Assembly (NCBI RefSeq): GCF_015207285.1
Contig: NZ_JADEXD010000003.1
Coordinates: forward strand, 26,150 to 90,149
DNA length: 64,000 nt
Direction: 5' to 3'
From: Tychonema sp. LEGE 07203
GTDB taxonomy: Bacteria > Cyanobacteriota > Cyanobacteriia > Cyanobacteriales > Microcoleaceae
The notes beneath the pieces were generated by a model. The model was not told where the DNA came from. It searched no databases and was given only the letters and a program-made list of their open reading frames with translations. Positions within the stretch are counted from its first letter, which is position 1. Every line of letters starts with the position of its first letter. Positions 29,301-38,784 of this stretch are shown here, piece after piece. The position numbers and the translations under genes are program-made.

Positions 29301-32300
29301 CACTTTCAAATTGCGATTCCCTACGGGATAGCTGCGCTTCACGGAGTTTAGGGAAAATTGCCAATTCGGCGGCGCTGCTAAATAAGGAACATTTGCCGGT
29401 ATATTTTCTAAATTTGTTCCCAGAATGTGCGGCAAACTCATCAGCGGTGCTTGCACTTGAAAATCGGACAATTCGTCCATCCGCACCGCCACTTGTTCGA
29501 TGCCAGGAATCTGCTTGAATAAACGCTGGAGTTCTTGATAGCAAGAAAGGATTACTTTGCCGCCTTTTTGCTGCACAATTGTTGCGTAGCGCACAAACTG
29601 AATTGCGTCGCCCAAACCTTGTTCGCAGCGAATCAAAATAGTTTTGCCGTGCAAATCTGAACCGTCCCAAATCGGCCGATCGAAATTCAACCACTGCGTT
29701 TTTTTTGCCCCATCGGTTTGCCAGCGCCATTCGTACTCGGCAAAACCGCGAAGCAAGTCACCTGTTAACAGCAGCGCTAAGGATAAATTGAAGTGAGCTT
29801 TAGCACAATTTTCATCTAAATTAATAGCTCGATTGTAACATGAAATTGCCCGCTCAACCTCGTTCTTGGCTTCTAAAACCGTGCCTAAATTGTTGAGCGC
29901 TTCTACGTGATTTGGCTGCAAAGATATTGCAGTTTCTAAACTCACCAAAGCTAGTTCGTATTGGCGTGTTTCTAAGAATAAATTTCCCAAGTGATAATGC
30001 CCTGTCGCGCTGTCAGGTTCTATCTCAATTGACAGACAATAAAGACGTTTAGCTTCTTCTAGCTGATTTGTTGCTTGCATGGCCGCGCCCAAATTTACGA
30101 TGGCCGGCACGTAATTGGCATTGATGGAAAGTGCTTGATTAAAACAGGCGATCGCACTTGACAACTCGCCCTGCTGCTGGAGTATCGCGCCGAGATTGTT
30201 GAGGGCTTTGACGTAAAGGGGATTTAGGGCGATCGCCTTTTGGAAACAAGATATAGCATCGTCTATACGGCCCTGAGTTTGCAGAAAAATACCAAAGTTA
30301 TTTTGGGATAGAGCGCAGTTTGGGTCGATTTCGATCGCGCGCTGATAATATGTTGCAGCCCCTGTTAAATCGCCTGTTTGGTGCAGCGTCACCGCTAAAT
30401 TTGTGGCTACTTCGATCGAATTCGGGCAGCTAACTAAAGCATTTTCAAAACACGTAATCGCCTCAATAAATTTTCCTTGCGACTTCAGCAGATTTCCCAG
30501 ATCGAACTGTTGCTTAGCCAAGTCAATATTTAGCTGAATTTCTATTACTCCTCGTTCTTCCTGATGGTGAGCAATTCTTTCTCGGAGCGCCAAACCAACC
30601 GCTTCTAAAACTCCTTCCCAATCTTGTGCTGTTGACTGCCGAAACAAGCGCGCCGTCGGATACCAAGGGCTATCTTCCCGTTCCAACATCCACCGCCAAT
30701 CCGGCACAAAACACAGCAAAATCCACAGGGGTTTGCCCAAAGCACCGGCCAAGTGCGCCACAGAAGTATCCACCGAAATTACTAAATCAAGAGCAGATAT
30801 TGCGGCTGCTGTATCGGCAAAGTCGTGCAAATAAGAGCTTAAATCTGTCACAGGCATTTGCTCTAACAAAGCGCGTTCTTCTGCTGTCATTTCCTTTTGC
30901 AAACTGTAAAAATCTGCTCCGGGAATATCTAATATTTTGGCTAACAAATTGAGCGAAAACGATCGCACTTTATTTTGTGAATTGTTAGTATTGCCGCACC
31001 AGACAATCCCTACTTTCAAATTAGCAGTTTGTCTCAAAGTAAATTCCCCGCCGGGAGGCGGAGCTAAATAAGGAACCTGGGCGGGTATAGTTTCTAAGGT
31101 TGTTCCCAGGAGGTGCGGCAAACTCATGAGGTGCGCGCGAACTTGAAAATCCGGCGCTGCTTCTGGACTAATTATTAACTGATCGATTCCCGCAACTCGT
31201 GCAAACAACCGCTGCAAGTGCGGCAAACACCAAACAATTACCCGACCGCCTTTTTGCTTGACTAATTCTGCGTAGCGGATAAATTGAATTGCATCGCCCA
31301 AACCCTGTTCCGGGCAAAGCAAAATTGTTTTTCCCTCCAAATCTTTGCCGTCCCAAATCGGTTGGAGAAAGTTGTATTGCGGGAACTGTTTTTTTTCAAC
31401 TACCAGCCGCGATTCGTACTCTGCAAAACCGCGCTGAAAATCTCCCGCCAGCAGCAATGCTAAAGCTAAATTTAGGTGAGATTCGGGGTTGGCAATATTG
31501 AATTCAACTGCTCGATCGTAATAGGTGACAGCATCGGCAAATTGTCCGCCTTGGTGCAGAATGTTTCCCAAACCGTTGAGAGAATTGACGTAACCGGGTT
31601 TGAGTTCGATCGCCCGATTGTAACAATCCATCGCCTCCGTCATTTTTCCCGCTTCCTCAAAAGCTTTAGCGAGATTGTTCAAAGCTTCGGGAAAGTCGGG
31701 TTTCAGGCTCAAAGCTTGCTGATAGCAGGCGATCGCATCTTGAATTTTACCTTGTTTGTGCAGGACAATTGCCAGATTGCAGCGAGCGCCCGCACTGGCT
31801 GGATATTTTTGAATCGCTTGCTGGCAAAAGGCTAGAGCCTCATCTAACCGATCTTGGTTTGACAGCCAATTCCCAAAAGCCAGATCGGTTGCTGCCAAAT
31901 CGGGTTCCAGCGCCAGAGCTCGTTCGTAATAGGCGATCGCATCTGCAACTCGGCCCTGCCGGATCGAGGCGTATGCTAAGTTGTGCAAAGCGTCGAAATA
32001 ATTGGGATCGAGCTCGATCGCCCTTTCGTAATTCGCGATCGCGCGATCGTAATCCGCGCCCGCTTCCTCCCCTTGTTTCTCCAAAGCAATGCCCAAATTC
32101 AAATAAGCCGCCGCGCAATCAGGATTGACTTGAATCGCTTGCTGGTAAAGCTTTACAGCCTCATTCACATTCCCTTCTTCTTCCCGCAGCAGCCCCAAAT
32201 TAATCATCGCTTCGGCGCAATTCGGGTTCAAAGACAGCGCCCGCTGGTATTGTGCGATCGCCTCTGCTGTCTCCCCTGCTTCCGCCAGGGCGCTGCCCAA

Positions 32301-35300
32301 ATTGCTCGCAGTTTCCGCCAAATTCCCATCGATTTCTAGCGCTTTTTTGTAGTGCGCGATCGCCTCCGTCAAGCGCCCGCTTTGCTGTTTGACAACGCCT
32401 AAATTGTTGTGCGCCGCCGCGTAATCGGGATCGATCCGTAGCGCCCGCTCGTAACATTCGATCGCACCGCCAAAATTGCGCTGCACCTGCAAATCTCTGC
32501 CAGAGCGAAACTCTGCATCCGCCGCCGGCGCAGGTGCAGCCTCAACCAGACGGCACAGAGATTGCACCACCCGATCGAAAACGCCCTCCCAGTCGCCCCT
32601 GCTGGGCTGGCGAAACAGCCGCGCCGTCGGATACCAAGGACTGTCTTCGCGCTCCAGCAGCCACCGCCAATCCGGCGAAAATGCCAGCAAAATCCACACC
32701 GGTTTGCCCAAAGCGCCCGCCAAATGGGCGACAGCGGTATCGACGCAAATTACTAAATCCAATTCGGCGATCGCAGCAGCAGTATCGGCCAAATCCCCCA
32801 AATGCCGGCTCAAATCGACGATTGGAGTTCGATCCAACAGCGCGCGATCGGCCTGGGAAACCTCTTTCTGCAAGCTGTAAAAACTTACCCCCGAAACGTC
32901 CAAAAGCGGCAGAAACTGACTTAAACTGCAAGAACGCTGCATATTTTTGCGGTGTTTGGGATTCCCCGCCCAAACAATCCCAACTTTCAAATTGCGATCG
33001 GGCAAAAGCCCAAATTCAGCACCCGCAATCCCAGATAAATAAGCAGTATTTGCCGGAATTGTTTCCAGCGTTGTACCCAGAACATAGGGCAAACTCAACA
33101 TCGGCACTTGCACGTCAAATTCCGGCAGCGGCTCGCCTCTAACTATTAGCAAATCAATCCCGTCAACCGTTGCAAACAAACGTTGCAATTGCGGGTAACA
33201 GCCAACAATTACCCTACCGCCTTTATTTTTGACAATCGCAGCGTAGCGCACAAACTGAATCGAATCGCCCAAACCTTGTTCGGCGTGAAGCAAAATAGTC
33301 TTTCCATGCAAATTGGAACCATCCCACAGCGGCCGGTATTCTCTCGCAGCCACTGTATTTTCCGGCCCAGTCATAAAACAGGAATGACCGATTTTAAATT
33401 CATTAATTTTCCAGCGCCACTCGTATTCGGCGAGACCATTTTCCAAATCTCCCGCCAACAGCAAAGCCAAGGACAAATTGAGGTGAGCGCTAGCATGATC
33501 TGGACTCAAAACAATCGCCCGTTTGTAGCAGGCGATCGCCTCTTCTACCGCGCCTTTTTCCAGAAAAGTCCTGCCTAAATTGTTAATAGCTTCCACAAAA
33601 TCCGGCAGCAATTCTAGAGCTTTGTGATAATATTCTAGGGCATCTTCTAAATTGCCTTGTTCTTGCAAAACTGTTGCCAGATTGTTGTAAGCTTCCCAAC
33701 TGTGCGGGTTAATTTCCAGCGCCCGCCGGTAGAGGTTAACAGCCTCTAAAAGTTTGCCTTTTTCTTGCAGCGCCACCGCTAAATTTATCAGTGCGGGTAC
33801 GAAATTCGGTTCGGCGGCAAGAGCTTGTTCGTAATGTGCGATCGCCTCTGCGACTTGACCTTTTTCCTCAAAAATTTTTGCCAAATTGTAAGCTGTTTGA
33901 GGAATATCTGGAGCCAGGGCTAAAGCTTCTCGGTAATGCGGAATAGCTGCATCTAACTCGCCATTTTCTTGTTTGAGAAAACCATAATTAATCCGGGCTT
34001 GCACGCAATTTGGATCGAGAAATATGATTTGTTCGTAAAGGGCGATCGCCTCTTGCTTGTCGCCTGTTTCCATCAACTTTTCGGCTTGCTGCAACATATC
34101 CTCTAAAACAACCGAATTTTCCCCATTAGCCGCCCTAGTAATAGATGTTTCAATTGGCGGCATTTGCTCGATTGCTACGCGGTTGGCCAGCGCTTCGCCC
34201 GCTGTCAAAAATATTTTTTGGCTATCCTCAACCAAGCTAGCATTTGTCATTTCCAGCGCTGCAGCACCGACTGTCTTTGCGATGGACAAATTTTTAGTAT
34301 TATCCTCGGAATAAGTAGCAGAATTGGCGATCGCCAACAAACTCAAAGCCGCCCGCACATCCTGAAACAATTCTTGCCAACTTTCCGGCTGACTTTGGCG
34401 GAAAAGCCTAGCAGTTGGATACCAAGGATTGTCTTCGCGATCCAGCAGCCAGCGCCAGTCAGGAGCAAAAGAAAGCAGCACCCAAACCGGTTTTCCCAAA
34501 GCACCCGCCAAGTGCGCCACAGAAGTATCGACACTAATCACCAAATCCAGTTGAGATATAGCAGAAGCCGTATCAGCAAAGTCGTTCAGGTGCGGGCTCA
34601 AATCCGGCACCAAGTGGTGGTTGAGCAAAGTGCGATCGCTCTCGGACAAGTTTTTTTGTAAACTATAAAAAGCAATTCCCGCCACATCAAAAAACGGAAT
34701 AAAATCGCTCAAACTGCAAGAGCGCTGATTGTCTTTCCGCCTGGTTGGATTCCCCGCCCACACAATCCCCACCTTAAATTTTGCATCAGAAGCCAGCGCA
34801 AATTTGCACTCAGCAGGCGGAGCTAAATAAGGAACATTTGCCGGGATTGTTTCCAGAGTTGTCCCCAAAATTCTGGGCAAACTCATCAGCGGTGCGTGAA
34901 AGTCAAATACTGGTAAACCCTCAAAACTAACTGATAAATATTCAATGCCGGCAACAGTCGCAAACAACCGCATCAGTTCCCGATAGCAAGCCACCATAAC
35001 TTTAGCACCTCGGCTGCGAAGAATCGGCGCGTAGCGAATAAACTGAATCGAATCGCCCAAGCCTTGTTCGACGTGCAGTAAAATAGTTTTAGAATCCAAA
35101 TCCGAACCATCCCAAAGCGGCTGTTGAAATTGCCTCGGTTGTAGTTGCGGAGTGCGCCACCGCCACTCGTATTCAGCAAAACCGCGCTGATAATCTCCGA
35201 ACAACAGCAAAGTTAAACTAAATTCGAGGTGTGCGGTGGCGTTGTCGGGCTGCAATTCCAAGGCTCGACGGTGACAATAAAAAGCCTCTTGAAAATTTCC

Positions 35301-36101
35301 TAAATCCACCAATGCGTGTCCGAGGTTGTTAATAGCATCCACGAAGTCGGGCTTGAAGCTTAATGCTTGTCGGTAGTGGTCTATGGCTGCTTGAGGATTG
35401 CCTTGTTCGTGGTAAAATGCTCCGATATTGTTTTGCGCGTCGGGATTTTTGGGTTCTATTTCTACAGCTTGCTGGTAGCAGTTGAAAGCTGCGGCTAATT
35501 TACCTTGCTGCTGCAAAACTCGGCCCAATCCTAGCAGAGAATATGTCAATTTAGGATTTATTTGTAAAGCGTGCAAATAACAGGCTGCTGCTGCGTTTAG
35601 TTCATTTTTTTCTGTAAAAATTTTTCCTAAATTGTGGGCGGCTTCAACCAGGTTTGGGTCGAGTTTGAGCGCTGCTTGGTAATATACAATTGCCGCGTCT
35701 GTTTCTCCTAATTGCTGTTTGAGCCAGCCCAATTTATTGCAGGCGAGTGCGGAATTTGGCTGTATTTTGATAACTTGTTCGTAACTAACGATCGCCCTTT
35801 GATATTCGCCGACATCCAGCAAAACATGGGCCTTGTTTAAATGTGCTTCTACAAAATCTGGGTTTTGGGCGATCGCGCGATCGTAAAAATCGATCGCCTC
35901 AGCAACTTTTCCCTGCTGTCTCAGCGCTATTCCCAACAAACAAAGCACGTTTGCTGAATCCGGCTCGACTTCTACGATTTGCCGGTACAAATTTTCAGCT
36001 TCTAACAAACGCCCAGCTTGGTGATTTTCCCAAGCTCTTTTCAAACAGTCTTCAGCACTCTGTTTAACGGCCAATTTTTGCGATTTTTTTTGAGAAGCCA
36101 T
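26328..36101 (-). CDS. Giant protein with five TPR-GT9-like modules and a C-terminal GT4 glycosyltransferase
   Basis: One open frame of 3,257 residues. It consists of five successive modules, each an array of TPR repeats (about 3-12 units, e.g. AEAIDFYDRAIAQNPDFVEA) followed by a conserved linker (LSLALLLAGD..RGFAEYEWRW) and a GT9/heptosyltransferase-like domain. The motif EQGLGD falls near residues 344, 942, 1599, 2162 and 2596. Each such domain also ends with CVDTAVAHLAGALGKPVWILL and WYPTARLFRQ. Residues about 2870-3257 are a GT4-type glycosyltransferase (FSGGKLEYRKGQD, then TNRCEGGTNLVAMESMACGIP). TPR-glycosyltransferase combinations recall O-GlcNAc-transferase-like enzymes, but the catalytic fold here looks GT9-like. 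No signal peptide; probably cytoplasmic. Acceptor unknown. ATG 36101. The modules are diverged copies, so this is not an assembly artefact. Confidence 0.9.
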   Translation of the reverse strand: MASQKKSQKLAVKQSAEDCLKRAWENHQAGRLLEAENLYRQIVEVEPDSANVLCLLGIALRQQGKVAEAIDFYDRAIAQNPDFVEAHLNKAHVLLDVGEYQRAIVSYEQVIKIQPNSALACNKLGWLKQQLGETDAAIVYYQAALKLDPNLVEAAHNLGKIFTEKNELNAAAACYLHALQINPKLTYSLLGLGRVLQQQGKLAAAFNCYQQAVEIEPKNPDAQNNIGAFYHEQGNPQAAIDHYRQALSFKPDFVDAINNLGHALVDLGNFQEAFYCHRRALELQPDNATAHLEFSLTLLLFGDYQRGFAEYEWRWRTPQLQPRQFQQPLWDGSDLDSKTILLHVEQGLGDSIQFIRYAPILRSRGAKVMVACYRELMRLFATVAGIEYLSVSFEGLPVFDFHAPLMSLPRILGTTLETIPANVPYLAPPAECKFALASDAKFKVGIVWAGNPTRRKDNQRSCSLSDFIPFFDVAGIAFYSLQKNLSESDRTLLNHHLVPDLSPHLNDFADTASAISQLDLVISVDTSVAHLAGALGKPVWVLLSFAPDWRWLLDREDNPWYPTARLFRQSQPESWQELFQDVRAALSLLAIANSATYSEDNTKNLSIAKTVGAAALEMTNASLVEDSQKIFLTAGEALANRVAIEQMPPIETSITRAANGENSVVLEDMLQQAEKLMETGDKQEAIALYEQIIFLDPNCVQARINYGFLKQENGELDAAIPHYREALALAPDIPQTAYNLAKIFEEKGQVAEAIAHYEQALAAEPNFVPALINLAVALQEKGKLLEAVNLYRRALEINPHSWEAYNNLATVLQEQGNLEDALEYYHKALELLPDFVEAINNLGRTFLEKGAVEEAIACYKRAIVLSPDHASAHLNLSLALLLAGDLENGLAEYEWRWKINEFKIGHSCFMTGPENTVAAREYRPLWDGSNLHGKTILLHAEQGLGDSIQFVRYAAIVKNKGGRVIVGCYPQLQRLFATVDGIDLLIVRGEPLPEFDVQVPMLSLPYVLGTTLETIPANTAYLSGIAGAEFGLLPDRNLKVGIVWAGNPKHRKNMQRSCSLSQFLPLLDVSGVSFYSLQKEVSQADRALLDRTPIVDLSRHLGDLADTAAAIAELDLVICVDTAVAHLAGALGKPVWILLAFSPDWRWLLEREDSPWYPTARLFRQPSRGDWEGVFDRVVQSLCRLVEAAPAPAADAEFRSGRDLQVQRNFGGAIECYERALRIDPDYAAAHNNLGVVKQQSGRLTEAIAHYKKALEIDGNLAETASNLGSALAEAGETAEAIAQYQRALSLNPNCAEAMINLGLLREEEGNVNEAVKLYQQAIQVNPDCAAAYLNLGIALEKQGEEAGADYDRAIANYERAIELDPNYFDALHNLAYASIRQGRVADAIAYYERALALEPDLAATDLAFGNWLSNQDRLDEALAFCQQAIQKYPASAGARCNLAIVLHKQGKIQDAIACYQQALSLKPDFPEALNNLAKAFEEAGKMTEAMDCYNRAIELKPGYVNSLNGLGNILHQGGQFADAVTYYDRAVEFNIANPESHLNLALALLLAGDFQRGFAEYESRLVVEKKQFPQYNFLQPIWDGKDLEGKTILLCPEQGLGDAIQFIRYAELVKQKGGRVIVWCLPHLQRLFARVAGIDQLIISPEAAPDFQVRAHLMSLPHLLGTTLETIPAQVPYLAPPPGGEFTLRQTANLKVGIVWCGNTNNSQNKVRSFSLNLLAKILDIPGADFYSLQKEMTAEERALLEQMPVTDLSSYLHDFADTAAAISALDLVISVDTSVAHLAGALGKPLWILLCFVPDWRWMLEREDSPWYPTARLFRQSTAQDWEGVLEAVGLALRERIAHHQEERGVIEIQLNIDLAKQQFDLGNLLKSQGKFIEAITCFENALVSCPNSIEVATNLAVTLHQTGDLTGAATYYQRAIEIDPNCALSQNNFGIFLQTQGRIDDAISCFQKAIALNPLYVKALNNLGAILQQQGELSSAIACFNQALSINANYVPAIVNLGAAMQATNQLEEAKRLYCLSIEIEPDSATGHYHLGNLFLETRQYELALVSLETAISLQPNHVEALNNLGTVLEAKNEVERAISCYNRAINLDENCAKAHFNLSLALLLTGDLLRGFAEYEWRWQTDGAKKTQWLNFDRPIWDGSDLHGKTILIRCEQGLGDAIQFVRYATIVQQKGGKVILSCYQELQRLFKQIPGIEQVAVRMDELSDFQVQAPLMSLPHILGTNLENIPANVPYLAAPPNWQFSLNSVKRSYPVGNRNLKVGIVWAGSSEHLKDFVRSSDLSYFLKLLDIPGVTFYSLQKKLSAGDLTLLSQTSAIDLSDNLNDFADTAAVVSQLDLVICVDTAVAHLAGALGKPVWILLCFAPDWRWMLQREDSPWYPTARLFRQQKPGDWEEVCDRVKIALQELTKSLSVRETSPSPSLGSAQKLTAIDVDFHIANALRKQGKQAEAADRYEQVIVASPNHAGAHSYLGYFKQENGQIAEAIFHYKQALKINPNLSETNLYLGCALEEQGKVAEAIEFYNKAIQLCPESPNWRLRLALALLLTGNFERGFAEYESRWQTKELEPRYFEQPLWDGSDLQEKTILLHPEQGLGDTIHFIRYAPLVKQKGGKVIVACHQSLKRLFEKVAGIDLVVTKPQDMVDFQVQAPLMSLPRILGTTLENIPVNIPYLAPPEDGKFFLEPNNKLKVGIVWAGGPLHRKNNDRSCKLSNFARFLDVPGASFYSLQKDLPAKDYALLNQQQVQDLSKHCIDFAETAAIISQLDLVICVDTAVAHLAGALGKPVWILLSFVADWRWMLDREDSPWYPTVRLFRQEKPGDWDGVGDRVKAALEQLIYTSQGQETNTPPLLIPQNLPPETPPKTTGIGISWPLSITSGWGIYGINLTLQLLRNPAWEVALLAPPSISSESLNPLHKSLLLPLIEKQKDFQQLVTANYDKQIACNFPVLYGLGNNLVSSGVENQITSACQVGVIFFEDTRITAEALEKAKKYSVIVAGSNWNADVLRSCGLTNVAMVNQGIDPTIFHPAPKSNLFGDRFVIFSGGKLEYRKGQDIVIAAFKQFRAKHPEALLLTAWHNFWPQYMLGMEQTGNVAGFPNINRDGSLGISQWLAANGLPVESFIDIGLIPNHLSGQILREADCAVFTNRCEGGTNLVAMESMACGIPTILSANTGHLDLIYSNICYPLSHQGRVKPTAHFPGVEGWGESDVAEVIDALEQVYTNRTEAKNRGLAAANFMLDWTWEKQIKRFLDVITL

Positions 36102-36308
36102 AGTTATCTTTGTTGTTTGGGAGTTCGCTAACTTGTAATTACCAACTGATTCTAATTTGTTAACTATTCCTTCCTTTCTTCTTCCCTCAACATTGTTAAA
36201 TCCTTTAAATTTATTAAAGTGATTACAAAATCGGTTCTGAAATGACCTCCCTTAAATCCGTTACATCCGTTACATCCGCTACAAAAGAAGCGGACGTACT
36301 TCCTTCAT

Positions 36309-37310
36309 TTACCCTAACAAACAAGCTGCTGGAAAAATCAAATATTCTAAGAAAAACAACTTCCAGATAAACTGATAAAAATCCGCAATTTCTTTTTGCT
36401 CCTCCAAATCAACTTTTGCGCTCCAAAACCACATCAAACCCAAAGCCGCCAAATGAGAAACTGCCAGAAATACTAAATTAACATGAGACAAAACAATGAC
36501 TCCCGCCACAGTCGCGCCCACATAGCAAACTGTCAACACCCAGCGAGACAAATTAAAGACGGCCGGCTTGCCCAGCTCAATCGTAAACGTAGTAATATTG
36601 TATTGCTTGTCGCCTTCCATGTCAGGGATATCTTTGAAAATGGCGATCGCAAAAGTAAACACCACCACAAACACCGTCAGCACCCAAACTTCCGCAGGAA
36701 TTGCAAAAGACACACTATCCAAACTCCAGCCCGAAAAAGCGCTTTTCGCCCTTCCCAAACCCAACACCCAATTAAAGTGTAAAAATAACCCTAGATTTAC
36801 GATCGCCCCCCGCACCGTAAAAATGCACAGCGCCGCCCAAAAAGGAAACCGCTTCAGCCGAATTGGCGGCAGAGAATAAGCAGTCCCGATCGCCAAACTA
36901 ACACCAACTGTAGCCAGCAAAAACGGCCCTTGCAAAACAGCAATCAAAATTGCTAGAATTCCCGTTACAGCTACAATTAATTTCCCAGTTTTTCGGGAAA
37001 ATTCCCCAGAGGCGATCGGCAAATACGGCTTATTTATTTTATCAATTTCAACATCTTCTAACTGGTTCAATCCCACAATATAAATATTGCCGCAAATGCA
37101 AGCCAACCAAGCACAAGCTAGGGGTAAAAGTACAGGATTCACAAACAGTTGTGCGCTTTGGGCGATCGCGTACAAAGCCAGCACGCTCAACGTAGTCCCC
37201 ACAATCGTATGCGGCCGAGAAAACTCCCAAAATGCCCTCACCCAGCTTTGCGGAGCCGAGCCATCTTTATCTTGATCGATCCAAGACTTATCAATCGAAT
37301 CGTTGCCCAT
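36309..37310 (-). CDS. hpt: Homogentisate phytyltransferase (UbiA family)
   Basis: A membrane prenyltransferase that joins phytyl diphosphate to homogentisate, the committed step of tocopherol synthesis. First Asp-rich motif NQLEDVEIDKINKPYLPIAS and second motif DIPDMEGDKQYNI are intact; about eight hydrophobic helices are visible. Family features such as WEFSRPHTIVGTTLSV near the N-terminus and FTVRGAIVNLG match cyanobacterial HPT. I take ATG 37310 (MGNDSIDKSW; about 333 residues); a TTG at 37346 would add 12 residues. The tocopherol methyltransferase gene lies 284 bp upstream on the same strand, so the pair covers two steps of one pathway. Thylakoid or plasma membrane location expected. Confidence 0.93.
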   Translation of the reverse strand: MGNDSIDKSWIDQDKDGSAPQSWVRAFWEFSRPHTIVGTTLSVLALYAIAQSAQLFVNPVLLPLACAWLACICGNIYIVGLNQLEDVEIDKINKPYLPIASGEFSRKTGKLIVAVTGILAILIAVLQGPFLLATVGVSLAIGTAYSLPPIRLKRFPFWAALCIFTVRGAIVNLGLFLHFNWVLGLGRAKSAFSGWSLDSVSFAIPAEVWVLTVFVVVFTFAIAIFKDIPDMEGDKQYNITTFTIELGKPAVFNLSRWVLTVCYVGATVAGVIVLSHVNLVFLAVSHLAALGLMWFWSAKVDLEEQKEIADFYQFIWKLFFLEYLIFPAACLLG

Positions 37311-37435
37311 AAATCCCACACCCGCACCAGAAATAATATTAAGCAAAGTGGAAATTATCCACCTTAATTGAACTTGCCGCCAGAAATATCATCGACCCAA
37401 CCCTCTTCCGACTTCCATTGGACTGATGACTTTAG

Positions 37436-37592
37436 ACGGAAAGCAGTTGCCAGTTCTCAGTTGTCAGTTGTTACTAACAACAAATAACAAATAACAAATA
37501 ACAAGTAACTACTGACTGAGGACTAATGACTAATGACTACTGACTGAGGACTAATGACTAATGACTAATGACTAATGACTAATGACTAATGA
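37436..37592. repeat. Heptamer arrays between the tocopherol genes
   Basis: AACAAAT units (about 37476-37503) and TGACTAA units (about 37523-37591) fill the spacer, preceded by a CAGTTGTCAGTTG stretch. The array touches the stop codon of the methyltransferase gene. Confidence 0.85.
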
Positions 37593-37593
37593 T

Positions 37594-38547
37594 TTATTTT
37601 ACAGCACAAATCAGTCCGAAACGAATCAATCCGCTCTGATATCCCCGGCTCATCAATCCGAGAGCAAGTGCAGCTTGAATCGTCGTCCAACCGCTCGTCA
37701 GCAAACCCCAAATCGCGCTCGGAGTCAAAGCAGAATCGATCACCACATCCCAAAAAGGAGCAACTGCTTTTGACCAATCAGCGCTGCGAATACTTGTAAA
37801 AGGCAAACTGCGGACAATTTCCTCATATTCCGGTAAAGAAATCACGTAAGGCAAAGCATAAACTCGGTAAATTTCTGCCAATTCCTTTCTCTCTGCATCA
37901 GTCAATTCTCCCGCCGTTTCTCCCACCGGGCGGTGACACCAAGTTGCTAACATCAAAGTTCCTCCCGGCTTGAGCACGCGGCAGCATTCCTGCAAAAACT
38001 TAATTTTGTCGGGCATGTGTTCGCCGCTTTCGAGGGACCAAACTAAGTCGAAGGACTCGTCAGGAAAAGGCATATTCAAAGCATCTGCTACTAAAAAGTT
38101 AACATTGCTTTCGAGTCCTGCAATTTTAGCGCGTTCAGTCGCTCTGTTGGCCTGTACCGGACTCAGGGTGATGCCGGTGGCCGTCACGCTAGCGCCCGTT
38201 TTGTTTTGTTCGGTCGATCGCCCAAAATCTCGATCGACCCCACCATCCGACTGTAAATTATTTTGGGCGATCGAACTAAACTTTTCAGTCAAATAAAGCG
38301 TGCTACCGCCGATTCCGCAACCGACATCTAAAATGCGGTAAGGTTCGCAGAGTGCCTTCTCTGACGGTACTCCAGCCCAGCCCAGCAGTTCTTCGATCAA
38401 ATCTATCTGAGCCTGTCGGCGCTCTTTTTTCAAATTGCCATCCGCGCCGTAGTAACCGTGGTGCATGTGTTCGCCCCACACCTGTTCCCACAAACCGCTA
38501 GAAGCGTCGTAGAGTTCCTGAATTTGCTGGTAAAGTGTTGATGTCAT
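37594..38547 (-). CDS. Tocopherol (gamma-tocopherol) C-methyltransferase
   Basis: A 317-residue SAM-dependent methyltransferase matching cyanobacterial gamma-tocopherol methyltransferase. The N-terminus LYDASSGLWEQVWGEHMHHGYY, motif I ILDVGCGIGGSTLYL (near 71-85), FDLVWSLESGEHMPDK and VLKPGGTLMLATWCHRP are diagnostic. It would convert gamma- to alpha-tocopherol; the adjacent phytyltransferase supports this, though a closely related MPBQ methyltransferase role cannot be excluded. Between motif I (TEKF) and TATGITLSPVQ there are about 30 extra residues (near 89-119) absent from what I recall of the family. They are encoded by DNA carrying a perfect 15-bp inverted repeat, so they look like an in-frame palindromic insertion. 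No frameshift or stop. ATG 38547. Confidence 0.9.
   Translation of the reverse strand: MTSTLYQQIQELYDASSGLWEQVWGEHMHHGYYGADGNLKKERRQAQIDLIEELLGWAGVPSEKALCEPYRILDVGCGIGGSTLYLTEKFSSIAQNNLQSDGGVDRDFGRSTEQNKTGASVTATGITLSPVQANRATERAKIAGLESNVNFLVADALNMPFPDESFDLVWSLESGEHMPDKIKFLQECCRVLKPGGTLMLATWCHRPVGETAGELTDAERKELAEIYRVYALPYVISLPEYEEIVRSLPFTSIRSADWSKAVAPFWDVVIDSALTPSAIWGLLTSGWTTIQAALALGLMSRGYQSGLIRFGLICAVK
38214..38274. repeat. In-frame palindromic element inside the methyltransferase gene
   Basis: TCGATCGCCCAAAAT (38214-38228) and its exact reverse complement ATTTTGGGCGATCGA (38260-38274) are separated by 31 bp. The region encodes residues missing from the family's usual motif I to motif II spacing. 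Confidence 0.85.
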
Positions 38548-38729
38548 CGCCAGATCGCAAGTTATTAAAGGAATTCTACCGTTATTTTCCCGATGTTGTC
38601 ATGGAATGTGACGATTTGGTGCGATCGGTCGATCGGCATTCCCCAGACCGAGATATCCTTATTTATACCCCTGGATAGATTTGTCGGTTTCCTCTCAAAT
38701 CGAAAAATCTCAAATCTCAAATCGATTTG

Positions 38730-38783
38730 TCGATTCCCTCTAAAATCTAAAATCTAAAATCTAACATCTAAAACCTAAAATCG
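38730..38783. repeat. CTAAAAT heptamer array upstream of ktrB
   Basis: About six slightly varied CTAAAAT units immediately precede the ktrB start codon, replacing any clear ribosome binding site. A related set of TCTCAAA units lies just upstream (38692-38725). Confidence 0.75.
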
Positions 38784-38784
38784 A

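Noticed and set aside
27280..35200. Many long frames on the plus strand and other minus frames within the giant TPR gene
   Set aside because: They repeat with the module period and mirror the TPR/GT9 codons, so they are shadows of one real frame.
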